20,509 nucleotides of DNA from Flavobacterium sp. (lineage in GTDB: Bacteria > Bacteroidota > Bacteroidia > Flavobacteriales > Flavobacteriaceae): the NCBI GenBank assembly GCA_030152225.1, contig JASLHL010000079.1:1-20509 (forward strand), written 5' to 3'. This document shows positions 6,818-17,400 of the stretch, piece after piece; position 1 is the stretch's first letter; each line of letters starts with the position of its first letter. The notes under the pieces were generated by a model. That model did no database searches, had not been told where the DNA came from, and saw only the letters and a list, made by a program, of their open reading frames with translations. The position numbers were made by a program, and so were the translations under genes.

Positions 6818-9800
6818 AGGGGATAAGAGTAAAGTATCTGAATTTTGGTCTTGTGCTCGGTATGCTACTCTTGCACTACTCGGAACTCTTTGCTTCTTGT
6901 CAATCCATATCCTTTTTGCCTACTAAAGATTTAATTGTGCTACAACATAAAACCAATAGTATAGCAACGCTCTTTTCTCTAATTGAAAAGCAGACGAAAT
7001 ATAGGGTTGTATACTCTTTGGAAGCTATTGATACTTCTCCTATGGTCCATTCCTCTACCAAGCATGTTGATCTGACGACTTTGTTAACTCAAATAACAAG
7101 GAAACGCAACCTGGTGTACAGCGTGAGTGGAAATTTAATTTCCTTTAAAAAAGGAAGAGAAACGGAGAAACAGGCTACTTCTGCAGAAGCGTCTAATGCA
7201 ATCGATCGAATTCAGGGGAGTATTAAAGATCAGCAAGGACAGGCCCTTTCACATGCTGTGGTTCGTCTTTTACATACTCATGTCTTTGCACTGACTGATG
7301 AAAATGGGAATTTTAGTATTCAACTTGAAAAAGGCATGCAACATCCTATTGTGCTTGTAGAACAATTAGGATATGATACGAAAGAAGTTGCTGTTTCCCC
7401 TATACAAGCAAAACAATTGCACATTCAATTAACCAAAGAAAATAAAGATTTAGAAGAAATAGTTATTACTGGATATGCCAATCAAGGTAGAGCCAATTAT
7501 CTTGGGGCTGTAGAACATATTCCTGGTTCAGCAATCAACGATTTACCTCATGGGGATCTCGTAGATATGTTAGATGGAAAAGCAAAAGGAGTACAGGTTT
7601 TCAGTGCACATAGTCCAGGAGGTGGAAATGCCATGGCAATACGCGGTCTCAATACCATACACGCTAATGACCCCCTAATTATCCTAGATGGGTTACCCTT
7701 AGTTAATGGGTTAAATACCATCAATCCTAATGATGTAGAAAATATTCAAGTTTTAAAAGACGCTGACGCATCAATGTACGGATCAAGGGCAGCCAATGGG
7801 GTTTTATTGATCACAACTAAAAAAGCTGATGGTCTAAATGCTATTACATTAGCTGTTTCTAGCTATGCTGGTATTCAATATGCTGTGAATCTACCTACAA
7901 TGCTTAATGCAGAACAGTATGGCCAATTACTATGGCAAGCGTATCAAAATGATGGCGTGTTACCCAATCACAGTATTTATGGTAATAATCCCAATGCTAT
8001 ACAGCTACCAGCCTATTTAACTGCTGATCAAACCATTCGAAGCGCAGATGTAAATTGGGTCAAAGCAATTTTTACTCCAGCGAGTATTCAATCGCATACT
8101 TTTTCTGTTTCCAAAGGCGATACACAGGCTAAACAGCTATTTAGTCTGGGCTATTTTGAGCAAAAAGGAATCATTAAGGATACTTATTTTAAACGACTTA
8201 CTGCTCGGTATAACTCTAGTTATCAGTTGTTTGATTCTCATCTTGAGATAGGAGAAAATATAAACTTAGCCTATGCAGATCAAGTTGAAATTGGCACGAA
8301 TAAAGCCTTGAACTCCATTGTATATGATGCCTATATGTATCCCTCCATCATTCCGGTGTACAATGAATCAGGTGGTTTTTCGGGAAATCCTATTAATGAT
8401 AGGCAAAATCCTTTGGGGCGTTTACATCGAAATAAGGATAATAAAGTGAAGCAAATTCGAGCTTTAGGCAATGTGTATGCTGAGGCCATATATGGCGATT
8501 TTTCTTTTAAAACTACTCTAGGGCTTGATTTTCAAAATGTACAGGCTAAGCGATTTTCACCCACTTTTGATGAGTTAGTCGTGCAAAATGAAGTCAATGC
8601 TTTGACAGTAGAAAACAGGTTTAATTATCAAATGGTTATGAGCAATACGTTGCGTTATCAGCGCCATTTTCAAAATCAATCAGTTCAAATGGTAGTAGGA
8701 CAAGAGGCAATTCAGTACTACTATGAGGGATTATCCGCATCTAGACATCACTTTTTACAAGAAGATTCCGCTCATTGGTTCTTGGACTATGGAACACAAA
8801 ATCAACTCAATTCAGGAAATGCCTATCAATGGAATTTAAGCTCCTATTTTGCGAAGTTTTCTTACAATTACAAGCAAAAATATTTGGGTGGATTGCTTCT
8901 TAGGCGCGATGGTACATCGCGGTTACAAAATTACAAATGGAGTAGTTTTCCTGCACTTTCATTAGGATGGAGGATAAGTGAGGAGCATTTTTGGCCGTTA
9001 AAACAACAAAATACTACGGCATTGTTGAAATTGAACTGGGGAATGAGTGGTAATCAACAAGTTCCTACGTATTCTACCATTCAAAGCTTTAGCCACAACA
9101 ATTACAACTCCAATTATGATATTGATGGATCTCAATATACAAGTGAAACCGGTTTGGTTTCCACACGTGTAGCTAATCCTAATTTGCGATGGGAATCAAC
9201 CGAGCAAGTCTCTGCTGGATTGGATGCTACTTTTTTTTACGATAAGTTGAGGTTTACGGTTGACTTCTATACAAAGAAAACCAAAGACCTCCTTGTCTAC
9301 CGATCACTGCCTCTGACTTTTGGTGGTGCACATAAAGGGCAATGGATTAACGATGGAGAGGTACAGAACAAGGGCATTGAAATCGGACTCGAGTATAACA
9401 ATTCCTTTCAGGGATTCGATTATGCTTTTGGGGTAATCTTTACACAGAATAAAAATAGAATGACACGCCTTTCATCTACCTCTTACTTGACAATTCCTAG
9501 TTCGTCTTTACATGACGTGAATTTCGGACAAGAAGTGTCTAGAACAGCAGTAGGAGCACCTATAGGAGCATTCTATGGATATAAAACAGCTGGCATTTTT
9601 CAAAACCAAGCAGAAATAGAAACTTATGGTTTACAACCCAATGCACAACCTGGGGATTTACGTTTTGTTGACACCAACAAAGATGGCTTAATTGATCATA
9701 ATGATAGAACCCAAATCGGAACGCCTCATCCCAAATTTACAACGAGTTTATCCATGGAATTTACCTACAAGAACCTAGAACTTCAGTTGTTTTGGATTGG

Positions 9801-10236
9801 TAGTTATGGTAATGAAATCTATAACCTTACCAAGTATCAATCTCATTTTTTTAATCAAGAAGCGTATAATAAATCAACTGAATTATTAGGAGCGTGGACG
9901 GTTGACAATCCTAACAGTTTAATCCCAAGATTAACAAGAGATGATCCCAATAATAATATTCGTCCTTCTTCCTATTTTATTGAAGATGGTTCATTTTTGA
10001 AATTAAGTCAGGTTCAATTGGCGTATTCCTTTGAAAGTAAAAAGCATAAAAAAGCCAAGTTCAGACTTTACTTCCAAGTTAATAACGTCTTTACACTAAC
10101 TAAATATTCAGGAGTAAGCCCCGAAGTGGGGTTTCAAAATTACGCTAGTAACAACAGAAGTCTTGATCTTGGTGTAGATCGAGGATTGTATCCACCAGCT
10201 AAAACTATGTCTTTAGGTTTTACAATTAGCTATTAA
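6814..10236 (+). CDS. SusC/RagA-like TonB-dependent receptor with STN signalling domain
   Basis: An outer-membrane active-transport barrel of about 1140 residues. Order: signal peptide 1-28 (GLVLGMLLLHYSELFASC); STN domain about 40-112, which in FecA-type receptors signals to FecR; CarboxypepD_reg-like beta-sandwich about 132-207 (IQGSIKDQQGQALSHAVVRL, TDENGNFSI); TonB-box-like EEIVITGYA 214-222; plug about 225-337 with AIRGLN, PLIILDGLPL and IQVLKDADASMYGSRAANGV; then the beta-barrel to the C-terminal aromatic strand MSLGFTISY. I chose the ATG at 6814, overlapping the fecR stop as ATGA, over an in-frame GTG at 6805. With the next gene it forms a SusC/SusD pair. The STN domain and its place after FecR make it the likely sensor of the locus. 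The ligand is unknown. Confidence 0.95.
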   Translation: MKGIRVKYLNFGLVLGMLLLHYSELFASCQSISFLPTKDLIVLQHKTNSIATLFSLIEKQTKYRVVYSLEAIDTSPMVHSSTKHVDLTTLLTQITRKRNLVYSVSGNLISFKKGRETEKQATSAEASNAIDRIQGSIKDQQGQALSHAVVRLLHTHVFALTDENGNFSIQLEKGMQHPIVLVEQLGYDTKEVAVSPIQAKQLHIQLTKENKDLEEIVITGYANQGRANYLGAVEHIPGSAINDLPHGDLVDMLDGKAKGVQVFSAHSPGGGNAMAIRGLNTIHANDPLIILDGLPLVNGLNTINPNDVENIQVLKDADASMYGSRAANGVLLITTKKADGLNAITLAVSSYAGIQYAVNLPTMLNAEQYGQLLWQAYQNDGVLPNHSIYGNNPNAIQLPAYLTADQTIRSADVNWVKAIFTPASIQSHTFSVSKGDTQAKQLFSLGYFEQKGIIKDTYFKRLTARYNSSYQLFDSHLEIGENINLAYADQVEIGTNKALNSIVYDAYMYPSIIPVYNESGGFSGNPINDRQNPLGRLHRNKDNKVKQIRALGNVYAEAIYGDFSFKTTLGLDFQNVQAKRFSPTFDELVVQNEVNALTVENRFNYQMVMSNTLRYQRHFQNQSVQMVVGQEAIQYYYEGLSASRHHFLQEDSAHWFLDYGTQNQLNSGNAYQWNLSSYFAKFSYNYKQKYLGGLLLRRDGTSRLQNYKWSSFPALSLGWRISEEHFWPLKQQNTTALLKLNWGMSGNQQVPTYSTIQSFSHNNYNSNYDIDGSQYTSETGLVSTRVANPNLRWESTEQVSAGLDATFFYDKLRFTVDFYTKKTKDLLVYRSLPLTFGGAHKGQWINDGEVQNKGIEIGLEYNNSFQGFDYAFGVIFTQNKNRMTRLSSTSYLTIPSSSLHDVNFGQEVSRTAVGAPIGAFYGYKTAGIFQNQAEIETYGLQPNAQPGDLRFVDTNKDGLIDHNDRTQIGTPHPKFTTSLSMEFTYKNLELQLFWIGSYGNEIYNLTKYQSHFFNQEAYNKSTELLGAWTVDNPNSLIPRLTRDDPNNNIRPSSYFIEDGSFLKLSQVQLAYSFESKKHKKAKFRLYFQVNNVFTLTKYSGVSPEVGFQNYASNNRSLDLGVDRGLYPPAKTMSLGFTISY

Positions 10237-10239
10237 AAG

Positions 10240-11925
10240 ATGAAAAAGAAAAAAAATAGGTCCTTTTATTTGTTGAGTACGCGATTCCTTTTGACAATAG
10301 TTATCGCATTATTAGGGGCTTGTAGTTCGGATTTCTTAACGGAGACACCCCCAGGAGAATTGTTGCCCGAAGATATAATTACAAAAGAACACGTTGAAAA
10401 AGTGATCATTGGAGCTTATCAAATACTTAATGGACAACTAGATAATTCTTCCAATGCGATGAATTCACCAGCTTCTAATTGGAGCTTTGGTGATGTGATG
10501 TCTGATGATGCTTATAAAGGAGGAGGAGGAACAGGGGATCAAGTGCAAATACACCGTATGGAATTGTATCAAACAGATCCGACGATTCTTGATGTTGAAC
10601 GCAAATGGAGCGTATTGTATGAAGGAATTCACAGAGTCAATACAGCTTTGCATTTGTTGGAACTAGTGGATGATTTGGATCAGGAACACAAAGAACAGCG
10701 AAAAGGGGAGCTGTATTTTTTAAGAGGACACTATTACTTTGAGTTAAAACGTCTCTATAACCGAATTCCCTATCTAGATGAAAGTATCGTAGGCATAGAG
10801 GCATTTACTGTTTCTAATGTTGTATATACATCGGAGGAACTTTGGGAAAAAATTGGACAAGATTTTTTGCGAGCCAGTGAAAGGCTCCCTCTGCAACAAG
10901 CAGAAGTGGGAAGACCTACAAAAACAGCGGCGATTGCCTATCACGCTAAAGTGAAATTATACCAAGGAAGATGGGAAGAGGTCATCCAGTTAACACAGCA
11001 AGTACTAGCTAGTACCTATGAACTATTTGCTGATTTTGAGGGGCTCTTCTTGCCTGAAAATGACAACAATAAGGAAGTTATTTTTGCTGTACAGCACGCC
11101 ATACAAGATGGTAGTCTTCACAATTATAATGGTAGTGTTGGGGATAGACTCGCTGCACCTGGTGGGCCTTTTTATCCACAATATGGTTTTCATAGACCTT
11201 CTCAAAATTTAATTAATGCTTTTCGAACGAATGAATATGGATTACCAGTGATTGATACGGTAGATCTCAGCGCTAGTGATTTTGTAGATCCAAGACTGGA
11301 CCATACCGTTGGACGACCGGGAATCCCCTATCGCGATTTGGGTATTCTGTACAACAAAAGCTGGGCAAGAGACGAGGCCACGTACGGACCGTATGCTCCC
11401 AAAAAACGCATTGTTTCTGCAAACTCACCATACTATAGTAAGACATGGCCTTATGTATCAGCATTAAATTACTATGTGATTCGATATGCTGAGGTCTTGT
11501 TATGGCGGGCAGAAGCCTTGGTCGAACAAGGTGATTTTAATCAAGCACAAGCCTTAGTCAATCAAATTCGAATACGAGCGAAAGAATCACAGTATGTAAA
11601 GCGATTAGATCAACAAGGGCCTGCTTCATCTTACTATATCGAACCTTATACTACCCCATGGCAAACAAAAAAACAAGCTCAAACAGCGGTTCGATTGGAG
11701 TCTCGATTAGAACTAGCCCTAGAAGGTGAACGCTTCTTTAATCTTGTGCGATGGGGAATTGCTTCGGATGTCATCAATAATCAATATTTACCTCGAGAAA
11801 AACAAAAGAGAAATTTCTTAACCAACGCTCATTTTCAAAAAGGAAAAAATGAGTACTTCCCTATTCCTCAGCGCTATATCGATGGATCAGGGAAAGTTAA
11901 AATTGAACAAAACCCAAATTATTAA
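10240..11925 (+). CDS. SusD/RagB-like surface lipoprotein (first pair)
   Basis: A 561-residue helical, TPR-like ligand-binding lipoprotein that closes over its SusC partner at the cell surface. A lipoprotein signal peptide ends in LLGAC, giving acylation at C28; SSDFLTETPPGELLPEDII then matches the usual SusD start. The C-terminal SusD/RagB region shows the classic RYAEVLLWRAEALVEQGDFN (start near 410) with VNQIRIRAK, then LELALEGERFFNLVRWGIA, and the ending YFPIPQRYIDGSGKVKIEQN. A glycine run (YKGGGGTGDQ near 90-99) occurs in the N-terminal half. It begins three bases after the SusC stop and lies two bases before the next gene, so it is clearly co-expressed. Ligand specificity cannot be read from sequence. 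Confidence 0.94.
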   Translation: MKKKKNRSFYLLSTRFLLTIVIALLGACSSDFLTETPPGELLPEDIITKEHVEKVIIGAYQILNGQLDNSSNAMNSPASNWSFGDVMSDDAYKGGGGTGDQVQIHRMELYQTDPTILDVERKWSVLYEGIHRVNTALHLLELVDDLDQEHKEQRKGELYFLRGHYYFELKRLYNRIPYLDESIVGIEAFTVSNVVYTSEELWEKIGQDFLRASERLPLQQAEVGRPTKTAAIAYHAKVKLYQGRWEEVIQLTQQVLASTYELFADFEGLFLPENDNNKEVIFAVQHAIQDGSLHNYNGSVGDRLAAPGGPFYPQYGFHRPSQNLINAFRTNEYGLPVIDTVDLSASDFVDPRLDHTVGRPGIPYRDLGILYNKSWARDEATYGPYAPKKRIVSANSPYYSKTWPYVSALNYYVIRYAEVLLWRAEALVEQGDFNQAQALVNQIRIRAKESQYVKRLDQQGPASSYYIEPYTTPWQTKKQAQTAVRLESRLELALEGERFFNLVRWGIASDVINNQYLPREKQKRNFLTNAHFQKGKNEYFPIPQRYIDGSGKVKIEQNPNY

Positions 11926-11927
11926 GT

Positions 11928-13166
11928 ATGAGAAAAATTATGTTGCTGTTTGTTTTTGCTACCTGGAGTTTGACTGGATCTGCTCAGGAAAGCCACCACA
12001 ATAAAACAGTTGAACAATTGAAGGAAAACAATTTTTACTTTTTTAGTAAGCTTCTTCAAAATGCAGAAGTGAGTAAGCAAGTGCTGAAAAGTAAAAAACT
12101 CCAAACTTGGACAGCAAATCAAAAAGTAAAACTTGAAAGTCAAGCGAAGGTAACGCAAGTCATAACAGCTAATCAGTTGATCGCTCCTTACCTTTTTTCA
12201 ACAGAAGAAATAGCTATGATAATCAGTGAGTTTCAATCGGTTATTCAACGAAAAGAGGTGAAGGACTTTGTCCAAACTATGCGCGATTCAGGGAAGTATG
12301 CAAATGGCGTAACTGAAAATGATGCAGTATTTCTCGCTGAAATTGTCCGATTAAATTTAGAAGGAATTAATCACACCTTGAGTGTATATGGTAAAGGAAT
12401 GGATCCTTACTATCCAAAAATTGATGCTGTTTCTTATGAGGTAACCTCCAATTACTACCAACGGACTTTACTTTATTGGTCTAATCATTTACTGGAGAAT
12501 GGAAAGGATACCCCTTTGTTTTTTGAGCGTTCACTAGACTATGCTATGTATTTGATGTATTTCAATCACCGAGATGAAGGCGTTCGTTATGAATCCTTAG
12601 ACGAACAGTATAATGCAAAGGCAATAGCCTTTGCAAAAGAAGTTGATTTTGAAGCGTACCCTTATAATGCACTGCTTGTTTTAGGGGATGGGCCTGACAA
12701 CTATCGAGATCCTCTATCGGCTTTGGGGAAACTTAATTTGGAGATTGCTGTGGCTCAATACAGACAAAAGAAAGCGCCTTTTATTTTAGTCTCAGGAGGA
12801 CATGTACATCCCAATAGAACTGCAACTTGTGAAGCGATTGTCATGAAAGACGAATTGATGAAAGTATATGGTATTCCCGAGAAAGCCATTATTGTTGAAC
12901 CTTATGCTCGCCATACCACAACTAATTTGAGAAATGCAACCCGTTTAATGCTGCGCTATGGATTTAATATCAAGCAAAAAAGCATGATCGTCAGTCATTA
13001 TAATCACATTAGGATGATTTACGATGTCAAATTCAAACAGCGATTCGTCACAGAGTTAGGATATCTCCCAGGGGAATTCATCGAAATAGAAAATGGTGAA
13101 CTCCTAGAATACTATCCTGTAGAAGTAATGACACAGCTTAATCCACTTGAACCTTTAGACCCATAA
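11928..13166 (+). CDS. Secreted DUF218 (YdcF/SanA/ElyC-like) protein with long N-terminal extension
   Basis: A 412-residue exported protein. A signal peptide (LLFVFATWSLTGSAQ, 5-20) has no lipobox cysteine, so a periplasmic or secreted location is likely. Residues about 247-380 match the DUF218/YdcF Rossmann-like fold: ALLVLGDGPDNYRDPLS (248-264), the central FILVSGGHVHPNRTATCEA (285-303), EPYARHTTTNLRNATRLML (324-342) and IVSHYNHIRM (354-363). These correspond to the family's glycine loop, SGG turn, E-x-x-S/A-x-x-T-x-x-N stretch and downstream histidine region. DUF218 proteins have been linked to envelope processes and have no general catalytic assignment. The first roughly 240 residues form a mostly helical region that I do not recognise and that is absent from typical proteins of about 200-250 residues. 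Its place between the SusCD pairs implies a role in handling the substrate. Confidence 0.82.
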   Translation: MRKIMLLFVFATWSLTGSAQESHHNKTVEQLKENNFYFFSKLLQNAEVSKQVLKSKKLQTWTANQKVKLESQAKVTQVITANQLIAPYLFSTEEIAMIISEFQSVIQRKEVKDFVQTMRDSGKYANGVTENDAVFLAEIVRLNLEGINHTLSVYGKGMDPYYPKIDAVSYEVTSNYYQRTLLYWSNHLLENGKDTPLFFERSLDYAMYLMYFNHRDEGVRYESLDEQYNAKAIAFAKEVDFEAYPYNALLVLGDGPDNYRDPLSALGKLNLEIAVAQYRQKKAPFILVSGGHVHPNRTATCEAIVMKDELMKVYGIPEKAIIVEPYARHTTTNLRNATRLMLRYGFNIKQKSMIVSHYNHIRMIYDVKFKQRFVTELGYLPGEFIEIENGELLEYYPVEVMTQLNPLEPLDP

Positions 13167-13206
13167 ACCAAGAAAAATAGTAACAAAAAACGTAAACCTA
13201 AACGAA

Positions 13207-14406
13207 ATGAAACAAAAATTATTTTTTTTATTCGCCCTGTTGAACCTAGCTTTTTTAGCTAGTTGTTCTTCTTCCGATGACCAAATGGAACAAAGATCTC
13301 AACCCAAAACCATTGAGCATTTGCGAAAAGTAATCCTATCGCCTGATTTAAAATTTGGAACTACAGCGCTAACAGCTGTTGTGGTGAATGATCCCACTCA
13401 GGGAAATACAGAGCATAATTATCTCGTGGTACAAGATAAAGTAGCAAAAGCGGCGATTGTTTTAGAACTGACCAATGCAGTTCGCTATAAGATGGGCGAA
13501 GTCGTAGAAATTAATTTAGAAGGAGCAACCTTACAAGAAGTAGAAGGAGAAAAAATAGTCAAAAACATCTCAGGAGTAAATGTAAAAGTTACAGGAGAAC
13601 AAGTAAAAGTTACACCAATAACTGTTGACTTATCAACGTTGAAGAAAGAAGTTTCTTATTGGGGACCTGTTTTGGTGGTGTTAGATGATTTACAAGTCGA
13701 TACACAAGACCATACAACTTGGCAAGGAAGTCATCAAGTAAGTGATGGCATTGCAATTGCAACTCTAGAAGTGCGTAAAGAAGCGCAATTTGCAGATCAA
13801 CCTATAGTGAAAAAATTAGCCACCCTAGCTGCAATTGCTCGAGTGGGTAAAGAGGGAGTTAGACTAATGCCTCGTTCAATGGAAGATATGACGCTAAAAA
13901 TTTCAGAATTGAAAGAAGATTTTGAACAGAGTTCTAGTAGTTCATATGATGTGAAAAGTTTGCTTTTTAGAACAGGAGAGTGGACTATTGATGGTGGAAT
14001 TACAGCTTCTACGGATGCGGATCCTAAAAATGGAGCGCAGAGTATTCGCTTACAAGGACATGTGTCGAATGAATTGAGAAAAGGAATCCTCAGTATGAAT
14101 TTTGATTTAGAAGAACCTGTACAAACGTTAACAATACACCATGGAATCTATCCTGCTAAGGCAGAGGTGAATAACGAAAATCCAACCCTATTAGGCGTTG
14201 ACATTTCGATGGATCAAGGCGCAACTTATCAGCGTATTGGTGAAATCGAAGTAGATAGTAAATCAGAGGGATTAAAAGTATCAGAATTTAAAATAGAGGA
14301 ACACAAGCAAGGAAAAATGAGATTTAGAGTAGTTAATATTTCTCAGCCTTTCGAAAATGGCAATAGACCTCGAGTAAACATAGATGATATCGTATTCGGA
14401 TTCTAA
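13207..14406 (+). CDS. DUF5689-like lipoprotein with C-terminal jelly-roll-like domain
   Basis: A 399-residue lipoprotein, probably on the cell surface. The lipobox FLASC puts the acylated cysteine at residue 20, followed by SSSDD. Residues about 35-225 resemble DUF5689: an OB-fold-like beta pattern with LTAVVVNDPTQGNTEHNYLV, AAIVLELTNAVRYKMGEVVE and a second, degenerate copy around 145-225. Residues about 235-399 (KEDFEQSSSSSYDVKSLLF, a WTIDGGITAS core, AQSIRLQGH, then a final RVNIDDIVFGF) look like the choice-of-anchor/jelly-roll modules seen on secreted Bacteroidota nucleases and adhesins, often ending in a conserved IDDI motif as here. No catalytic motif is visible, so binding is more likely than catalysis. 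The OB-fold-like reading is compatible with a nucleic-acid-binding role, but that is inference. Confidence 0.7.
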   Translation: MKQKLFFLFALLNLAFLASCSSSDDQMEQRSQPKTIEHLRKVILSPDLKFGTTALTAVVVNDPTQGNTEHNYLVVQDKVAKAAIVLELTNAVRYKMGEVVEINLEGATLQEVEGEKIVKNISGVNVKVTGEQVKVTPITVDLSTLKKEVSYWGPVLVVLDDLQVDTQDHTTWQGSHQVSDGIAIATLEVRKEAQFADQPIVKKLATLAAIARVGKEGVRLMPRSMEDMTLKISELKEDFEQSSSSSYDVKSLLFRTGEWTIDGGITASTDADPKNGAQSIRLQGHVSNELRKGILSMNFDLEEPVQTLTIHHGIYPAKAEVNNENPTLLGVDISMDQGATYQRIGEIEVDSKSEGLKVSEFKIEEHKQGKMRFRVVNISQPFENGNRPRVNIDDIVFGF

Positions 14407-14417
14407 GTAGTCAAACA

Positions 14418-17400
14418 ATGAAACAGATAGAACAAAACATAAGGTATTTCGTTTGTACTTTTTTTATCCTACTTGCAGCAAGTGGGTATGCTCAGGCTCA
14501 AAGCACAGTGATTAAAGGTAAAGTACAAGCTTCAGACGGCCATTTACCTGGAGCAAGCGTAAAGGATATTAGCGCGTCGACACTTGTACTGACTGATCTC
14601 GATGGTGAATTTACTATTCAAACAACAGCGATAACAGGGGTATTAGAGGTATCCTTATATGGGTATATAACCAAACAAGTTCGCTTTGAACAAGGAAAAG
14701 AGGTTCTTGTGCATCTACAAGAAGAAAATCAACATCTAGATGAGCTGGTAGTCGTGGCTTATGGTGAACAAAAAAAAGAAAACTTAACAGGAGCCGTTGA
14801 TCAAATAAAGGGAAGTGCATTGGAAAATCGAGCATTACCTAATGCGGCACTAGGATTACAAGGATTAGTAGCCAATTTAAATATTGCACCTACAGATGGA
14901 AAACCTACCCAATCTCCGCGTTTTAATATTCGAGGGGCAACCTCGATTGGACAAGGAGGTAGTGCTTTAGTATTGATTGATGGAGTAGAAGGAGATCCGG
15001 CCTTGTTAAACGCAAATGATATCGAAAGTGTTTCAGTACTAAAAGATGCCTCGTCTGCTGCTATTTACGGTGCCAGAGGTGCTTTTGGAGTAGTGCTTAT
15101 CACTACGAAAAAACCACAAAAAGACCATTTCGTTATTTCTTATAGTCAAAATGTAAGTTTTAAAAAACCAACCCGACTTCCTGATTTTGTAACAGACAGT
15201 TACACTTGGGCATCGATGTTTAACGAAGCTTTCTCTAGTTGGAATAACTACAGTAGTACACCACAAAATGTCAACAAAACCATGCCCTTTTCTCAAGAAT
15301 ATTTACTTGAGTTAGAACGAAGATCCAAAGATCCTAATGCTCCTAAAGTAGAGATTGACCCGCAAACAGGAGAATATGTCTATTATGGAAATACGGATTG
15401 GCAAAAACTGTTGTATAAAGACCAAACGTATGCCCTAACTCATAATTTGTATTTGTCTAGTGGAACAGAGAAAAGCCAATTCTCGCTGAGTGGACAACTT
15501 ATCGATCAAAAAGGATTGTTTCGCTACAATTCAGATGATTATAAAATGTACAATTTTAGAGCTGTTGCTAGTTCAAAACTGAGCACATGGTTAGATTTTT
15601 CCAATACAGCATCTTTTGCTAAAACAGCATATCACAATCCCTTAAATGTAGGAGAAGCAGGTGGAATCTGGAGAAATATGGTCGCAGAAGGACACCCAAT
15701 GAGTCCAATGTTAAATCCAGATGGTACCCTAACCCATTCAGCAGCTTATACCGTAGGTGATTTTTATTATGGGAAAAATGGACTGGATAAAAACAATAAG
15801 TTATTCAAAAACACCACCAGCTTTAAGGCGAATATACAAGAAGATGTAGTAAGTGTAAATGCGGATTTTACTTATCAATTGAAAGTAGAAGAAGAAACAA
15901 GAAGACGAGTGCCTGTGCCGTATAGCAAGTCGCCAGGTATAATTCAGTATTTAGGGGCTAGTACTAACGATTATCGCGTGATGAACCGAAATACAGAATA
16001 TTTAACGTCAAACGTGTATGTCAAACTAAAACAAGATTGGAATAAGCATAATTTCAATGCTTTAATTGGTTTAAATCAAGAAATGTCAACCTTCAAAAAT
16101 ACAGGTTCTCAGCGCAACGGATTGCTTTTTGACGATGCAAATGATTTGGATTTGGCAACGGGGGAATCCATGATCGTATCAGGAGGATACGAGCGCTGGA
16201 GTGTATTGGGAGGTTTTTATCGCTTAAACTATGATTACGACAACCGCTATTTGGTAGAATTAAACGGACGATATGACGGGTCTTCAAAGTTTCCTAGCAA
16301 TGAACGATTTGCATTCTTTCCTTCTATTTCTGCGGGATGGAATGTGTCAAATGAACCTTTCTGGAACTTATCTCCTCAATACATTAGTTTATTGAAGTTT
16401 AGAGGATCCTATGGCGCTTTAGGAAATGGAAACATTCGCTCCTATTCGTTTATTGAACAGCTAATGATAAATAGAGAATTGAGAATTCTAAATGGAGATT
16501 TAGCTACTTATACGTCAGCACCTAGCGTGATCCCTAAAGGATTAACTTGGGAAACCGTAACAACAAAAAACATAGGTTTAGACGTTAACTTTTTCAACAA
16601 TCGATTAACTTTTAGCGGAGATGTTTACAGTAGAACAACAAAAGATATGTTTACGCTCGGGCCAGAGTTACCCGCTGTTTTTGGATCGAGTTCACCTAAG
16701 GGAAATTATGCCGATTTACGTACCAACGGATGGGAGATTACAATAAACTGGAGAGATCAGATTAACGTATTAGCCAAACCGTTGAATTACAATGTTCGAT
16801 TTACATTAGCTGATAATAAAACCAAAATAACAAAGTACAACAACCCTACAAATAAGTTGAATGACTATTATGCAGGACAGCAATTGGGCGAAATTTGGGG
16901 CTATGTAACGGATGGTTTTTTTACTTCAGAAGATCAGATAAAAAGCGCAGCGAATCAAGACTTGTTCAGTTCTACAGCTCAAGGCATTTGGCGAACAGGG
17001 GATATAAAGTTTAAAGATCTAAACAATGATGGAGTTATCGATAATGGAGATAATACGGTTGATAATCCAGGAGATCGAAAAGTAATAGGCAATTCGTTGC
17101 CTCGTTATACCTTTGGTTTACAACTTTCTGCCGATTGGAATAATTTCTTTGTTTCTGCCTTCTTTCAAGGAGTAGGTAAACAAGATTGGTATCCAAGTAA
17201 AGGAGCAAACTCATTTTGGGGGCAGTATAATGCACCCTACGGACATCCACTTCAATCACAACTAGGCGATATTTGGACAGAAGAAAATCCAAATGCTTAT
17301 TTCCCTCGTTATACAGGTTATCTCGCTTGGTCTGATTCGGGAACACTGCGTCAAACCCAAACTAAGTACTTGCAAAATGTTGCATATATCCGATTAAAAA

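Noticed and set aside
17035..17346. Minus-strand frame of 103 codons, and similar antisense frames at 15039-15296, 14614-14835 and 11922-12158
   Set aside because: All are antisense to strongly supported genes and show no recognisable domains.
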